In this document: piece after piece, positions 61,187-64,000 of the stretch
Numbering within the stretch: position 1 is the stretch's first letter
Layout of the letters: every line of letters starts with the position of its first letter
Assembly (NCBI GenBank): GCA_033557465.1
Contig: CM066033.1
Coordinates: forward strand, 710,011,637-710,075,636
Reading direction: 5' to 3'
DNA from: Ichthyophis bannanicus
Lineage: Eukaryota > Chordata > Amphibia > Gymnophiona > Ichthyophiidae
Length of the DNA stretch: 64,000 nt
Made by a program: the position numbers and the translations under genes
The notes under the pieces: model-generated
The model's database searches: none
What the model saw: the letters and a program-made list of their open reading frames with translations, nothing else
Told to the model about the DNA's origin: nothing

Positions 61187-62950
61187 AAAGTCCCTTCCTC
61201 CTGGGACAGAAGGTCTGGTGCAGCTCCAAGTCCAGGGAGGGGGCTTGGGAGAGATGCAGAAGTAGAGGGTACCACACTTGGCGTGGCCATCATGGAGCTA
61301 TGAGGATCATAGATCCTTGATCCCTCTGGAGTTTGAACAGAGTCTTGGGAATCAAGGGAATGGGTGGAAAGGCATACAGGAAGCCCTGACCCCAATGAAA
61401 GAGGAAGGCATCCTTGGTCTGAACTCCCTGACACGGAATTCTGGAACAGAACCGGGGAAGTTTGGCATTCCACGGACTTGCAAAGAGGTCTATGTCCGGG
61501 GTTCCCCATTCCTGGAAGATTCTGAGTACCTGATCCATGTGCAGGGACCATTCGTGTGGAAGCAGAACTTGACTGAGTCTGTCTGCCCAAGAGTTTTGGA
61601 TTCCTGGGAGGTATACTGCCAGGAGATGGATTTGATGCTCTCTGGCGAAGGCCCATAATCTTAGAGCTTCGTTGCAAAGCGACAGAGAGCCAGTTCCTCC
61701 TTGCTTATGTAAAACATGGCTACTTGATTGTCTGTATGAATGAGGACTGTCTTGTAGCTGAGGAGGGTATGAAAGACCTTGAGAGCTAGGAATACTGCTC
61801 GAAGTTCCAAGTGGTTGATATGAAGAGAGGTCTCCTGAGGGGACCAAATGCCTTGGGTGGAGAGGTCTTGTAGATGAGCTCCCCAACCTGTTTGGGAGGC
61901 ATCTGTTGTGAGGGTTGCCTGGGGCAACAAAGGTTGAAAGGGGACCCCAGCAACAGATTTTGAGTGGACATCCACCATTGGAGAGACCAAGAGAGACGTT
62001 TGGAGGTTGCTATTTGGTCTGAGAGAGCTCCTGAAGCTTGAGTCCACTGGGTGGACAAAGTCCATTGAGCTGCTCTCATGTGTAGGCGAGCATAGGGTAC
62101 CACATGTACTGTGGAAGCCATATGGCCTAGCAGCTGTAGCATCTCCCTGGCAGTTAAATGGCTCTTTGACTGAATCTGGGAGGCTAGCTGCACTAGACGT
62201 TGACAACGGGCCTGAGGAAGGTAGGCCCTTGCAGAAGTGGTGTCCAACCAGGCCCCTATGAATTCCAGGGACTGAGTAGGGGTGAGCTGGGACTTTGGGA
62301 GGTTCACCACAAGTCCCAGGTATTGCAGAATGCGCCTGGTGAGGTTCAGGGAGATCTGAGCCTCCGACTGGGTTGGAGCTCGGATGAGCCAGTCATCCAG
62401 GTATGGGAAGACAAATATTCCCAGAGTGCGTAGAAATGCAGCAACTATTGCCATGCATTTGGTGAACACTCTTGGATCAGAGGCTAGACCGAAAGGAAGC
62501 ACTCTGTATTAGTAATGTTTTCCCTGGAACAGAAAACGTAGGAATTTGCTGTGAGATGGATGGATGAGGACATGAGTGTACACATCCTTGAGATCTAGAG
62601 AACAAAGTCAATCCTGACTCTGCAGGTATGGAAGGAGAGTGCCTAGAGAAAGCATCTTGAACTTCTCCTTGCATAGGAATTTGTTAAATTCTCTGAGATC
62701 TAGAATGGGTCTGTATCCCCCTGTTTTCTTTGGAATGAGAAAATAGGGAGAGTAAAACCCTGACCCCTGTTGAAGAAGAAGAACTTCTTCTATGGCCCCC
62801 TGGGCCAGAAGGGTAGTCACCTCCTGATCCAGAAGGTCAAGGAGAGATGTGGGAGAATTGAAGTGTCTCACCATGGTGTAGGGAGGAAGGTCTGAAAAAT
62901 GAAGTTTTTAGCCCTCTCTTATGATAGAGAGGGTCCACTGCTCTGATGTG
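61187..62950 (-). pseudogene. DIRS B4 reverse transcriptase-RNase H
   Basis: Blocks: EQWTLSIIREG (about 62940), GSGFYSPYFLIPKKTGGYRP and REFNKFLCKEKFKMLSLGTL, then a stop in the strand corresponding to SQD-stop-LCSLDLKDVYTHVLIHPS. LPFGLASDPRVFTKCMAIVA, FPYLDDWLIRAP (active DD), LVVNLPKSQLTPTQSLEFIG follow, then RNase H TLTTDASQTGWGAHLQ, INHLELRAVFLAL and IHTDNQVAMFYISK. Frames change near 62500, 62200 and 61700. The catalytic residues are retained. Confidence 0.8.
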
Positions 62951-63049
62951 ATTTGCTCCCATCTGGGAGCAAAATGAGCTAACCTTCCTGGAATGGTGAG
63001 AGGTTCTGGCTGTTGTAGAGCCAGAAAGGTTAGGTTCTCTAGTATCAAG

Positions 63050-63988
63050 TCAAAAACCCTGAGGGGGTTGGGACTGCTGAGTTCTAGCAGCCCCTGCAGT
63101 TTTAGGCCTGGCCTGTTTAGGTTGCTGACGCTTAGTAGCAAAACGACCTGTATTGGAAAACTTTGAAATATCTTGAGTATGCTTAAGCCAAAGGAGGAAT
63201 TCATCCCTTCTGTCCTCTGGAATAAAAGGGAGAAAGTTGTGCAGCTTTTGTGCAACTTCCTTTAGAAACATACCCATATAAAGGCTATATGAGTTGATTC
63301 TGGCAATAAGCATACTGGCTTGGAAGATTTTCCTACCAAAAGCATCCAAGGTTCTGCATTCTCTTCCTGGGGGAGCAGAAGAGTGTCTTTTGGTACTCTT
63401 TATCCTTTTCATTGCTGACTGCACCACAATGGAGTGGTGAGGAAGCTGAGTTTTCTGAAATCCAGGACAAGGAGGGACATGGTACATAGTGTCCAATCTG
63501 CGAGAATGAGGAGAAAGGGTGAGAGGAGTCTCCCATAAGTCAATCATATGTTCATGAAGAATTTCATTTATTGGCAAGGTGACTGCCTCTCTGGGAGCCT
63601 TAGAGTATCCTAAAATATCTAATTTTTTTGCTCTAGGCTCTGCTTCAGAGGTTACTGAAATAGAGAGTCCTTTAGCCACTTCTATTATGAAGTCTTGAAA
63701 GGACAAATCCTCTGGAGGAGACATTCTCCTTTTTGGAGAAGTAGGCTCCTCAGGAAGGGTAATGGATACTTTGGGAGACTCATCTGATGAATCAGAATCA
63801 TCAGAGGAATCAAAGTATCGTCTGTCCCCTTCCAATGATCGATACGCGTATCGATCGGTACCGACATCGGGCGTCCCCGGTACCGGATCGGTACCGAGAG
63901 ATAGCCCTGGACAAGGAACCTGAGTCGGTATCCTGACCGATGTTGATGCAGTCGGTACCGGTATCGGTGTTGGTACCGGTACCGACAA
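63050..63988 (-). CDS. DIRS B4 gag-like gene, internally deleted, open to the window edge
   Basis: An open minus-strand frame of at least 312 codons that probably begins beyond 64000; the methionine at 63988 is internal to the VP-rich region. It runs VPVPTPIPVPTAST, SDDSDSSDESPKVS, MSPPEDLSFQDFIIEVAKGL, LPHHSIVVQSAMKRIKSTK, ARINSYSLYMGMFLKEVAQK, LKHTQDISKFSN, then directly to TGRFATKRQQPKQARPK. Compared with B3 about 110 residues between ISKFSN and the glutamine-rich C-terminus are missing, in frame. The lost part holds the alanine-rich and lysine-rich segments, so even an intact product would be abnormal. Confidence 0.75.
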   Translation of the reverse strand: MSVPVPTPIPVPTASTSVRIPTQVPCPGLSLGTDPVPGTPDVGTDRYAYRSLEGDRRYFDSSDDSDSSDESPKVSITLPEEPTSPKRRMSPPEDLSFQDFIIEVAKGLSISVTSEAEPRAKKLDILGYSKAPREAVTLPINEILHEHMIDLWETPLTLSPHSRRLDTMYHVPPCPGFQKTQLPHHSIVVQSAMKRIKSTKRHSSAPPGRECRTLDAFGRKIFQASMLIARINSYSLYMGMFLKEVAQKLHNFLPFIPEDRRDEFLLWLKHTQDISKFSNTGRFATKRQQPKQARPKTAGAARTQQSQPPQGF

Positions 63989-64000
63989 CGGGACTCGTTG

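Larger units (their letters stand above)
59660..64000 (-). mobile_element. DIRS-type retrotransposon, family B, copy B4 (runs off the window)
   Basis: The left end GTTACTTACCTGTAACAGGTG and left terminal repeat (to about 59830) are nearly identical to B3; the internal complementary region is at about 59935-60040. The minus strand carries recombinase, RT-RNase H and gag, the last continuing beyond 64000 with the right terminal repeat. B3 and B4 differ mainly by small indels. Confidence 0.9.

Overview
The window is vertebrate nuclear DNA made almost entirely of transposable elements nested inside one another. There are no bacterial operons, ribosome-binding sites, CRISPR arrays or rRNA genes. 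The mixture is: two families of DIRS-type tyrosine-recombinase retrotransposons in many copies, L1-type, L2/CR1-type, CR1 and RTE/BovB-type LINEs, tRNA-derived SINEs, Tc1, mariner and hAT DNA transposons, and a Penelope-like foldback. This fits a large repeat-rich amphibian genome. A caecilian is my best guess, held loosely, because the call rests on repeat composition and not on a recognised host gene.

Layout. 1-7266: the end of one DIRS family-B element, then copy B1 (minus strand), whose recombinase is split by an L2 LINE that itself carries a SINE. 7535-17062: a Tc1 transposon opened by a 328-bp hAT MITE, a 603-bp foldback with hammerhead-like motifs, and DIRS copy A1, which is itself split by an L2. 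17479-17634: the one convincing host exon (minus strand). 18.5-25.1 kb: decayed CR1, L1, SINE and old DIRS pieces. 25.3-27.9 kb: a DIRS recombinase fragment split by a BovB LINE, itself split by a second copy of the SINE. 27.9-37.5 kb: L2 fragments, one of them split by an almost complete 6.66-kb L1 with a 15-bp target duplication. 37.5-41.2 kb: truncated DIRS A2. 41.2-44.15 kb: a long antisense L2. 44.16-47.4 kb: truncated DIRS B2. 47.66-57.1 kb: an L1 5' region and ORF1 split by full-length DIRS B3 and by a 2.2-kb hAT element with a large palindrome. 57.16-58.46 kb: a complete-length mariner. 59.66-64.0 kb: DIRS B4, running off the end.

The DIRS copies share one design: inverted terminal repeats, an internal region complementary to both joined ends, and minus-strand gag, reverse transcriptase-RNase H and tyrosine recombinase, with a zinc-ribbon-like gag N-terminus. 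RNase H and recombinase lie in one frame in both families. Every autonomous element inspected is broken by frameshifts, stops or insertions.

The most unusual observations are: a precise 31-bp internal inversion distinguishing the two SINE copies; the foldback element with hammerhead-like cores; the host exon; a CRE/ETS pair at the extreme 5' end of the L1; and the large palindrome in the hAT element. Boundaries come from aligning copies by eye and are good to a few bases where a target duplication is quoted, otherwise to tens of bases.
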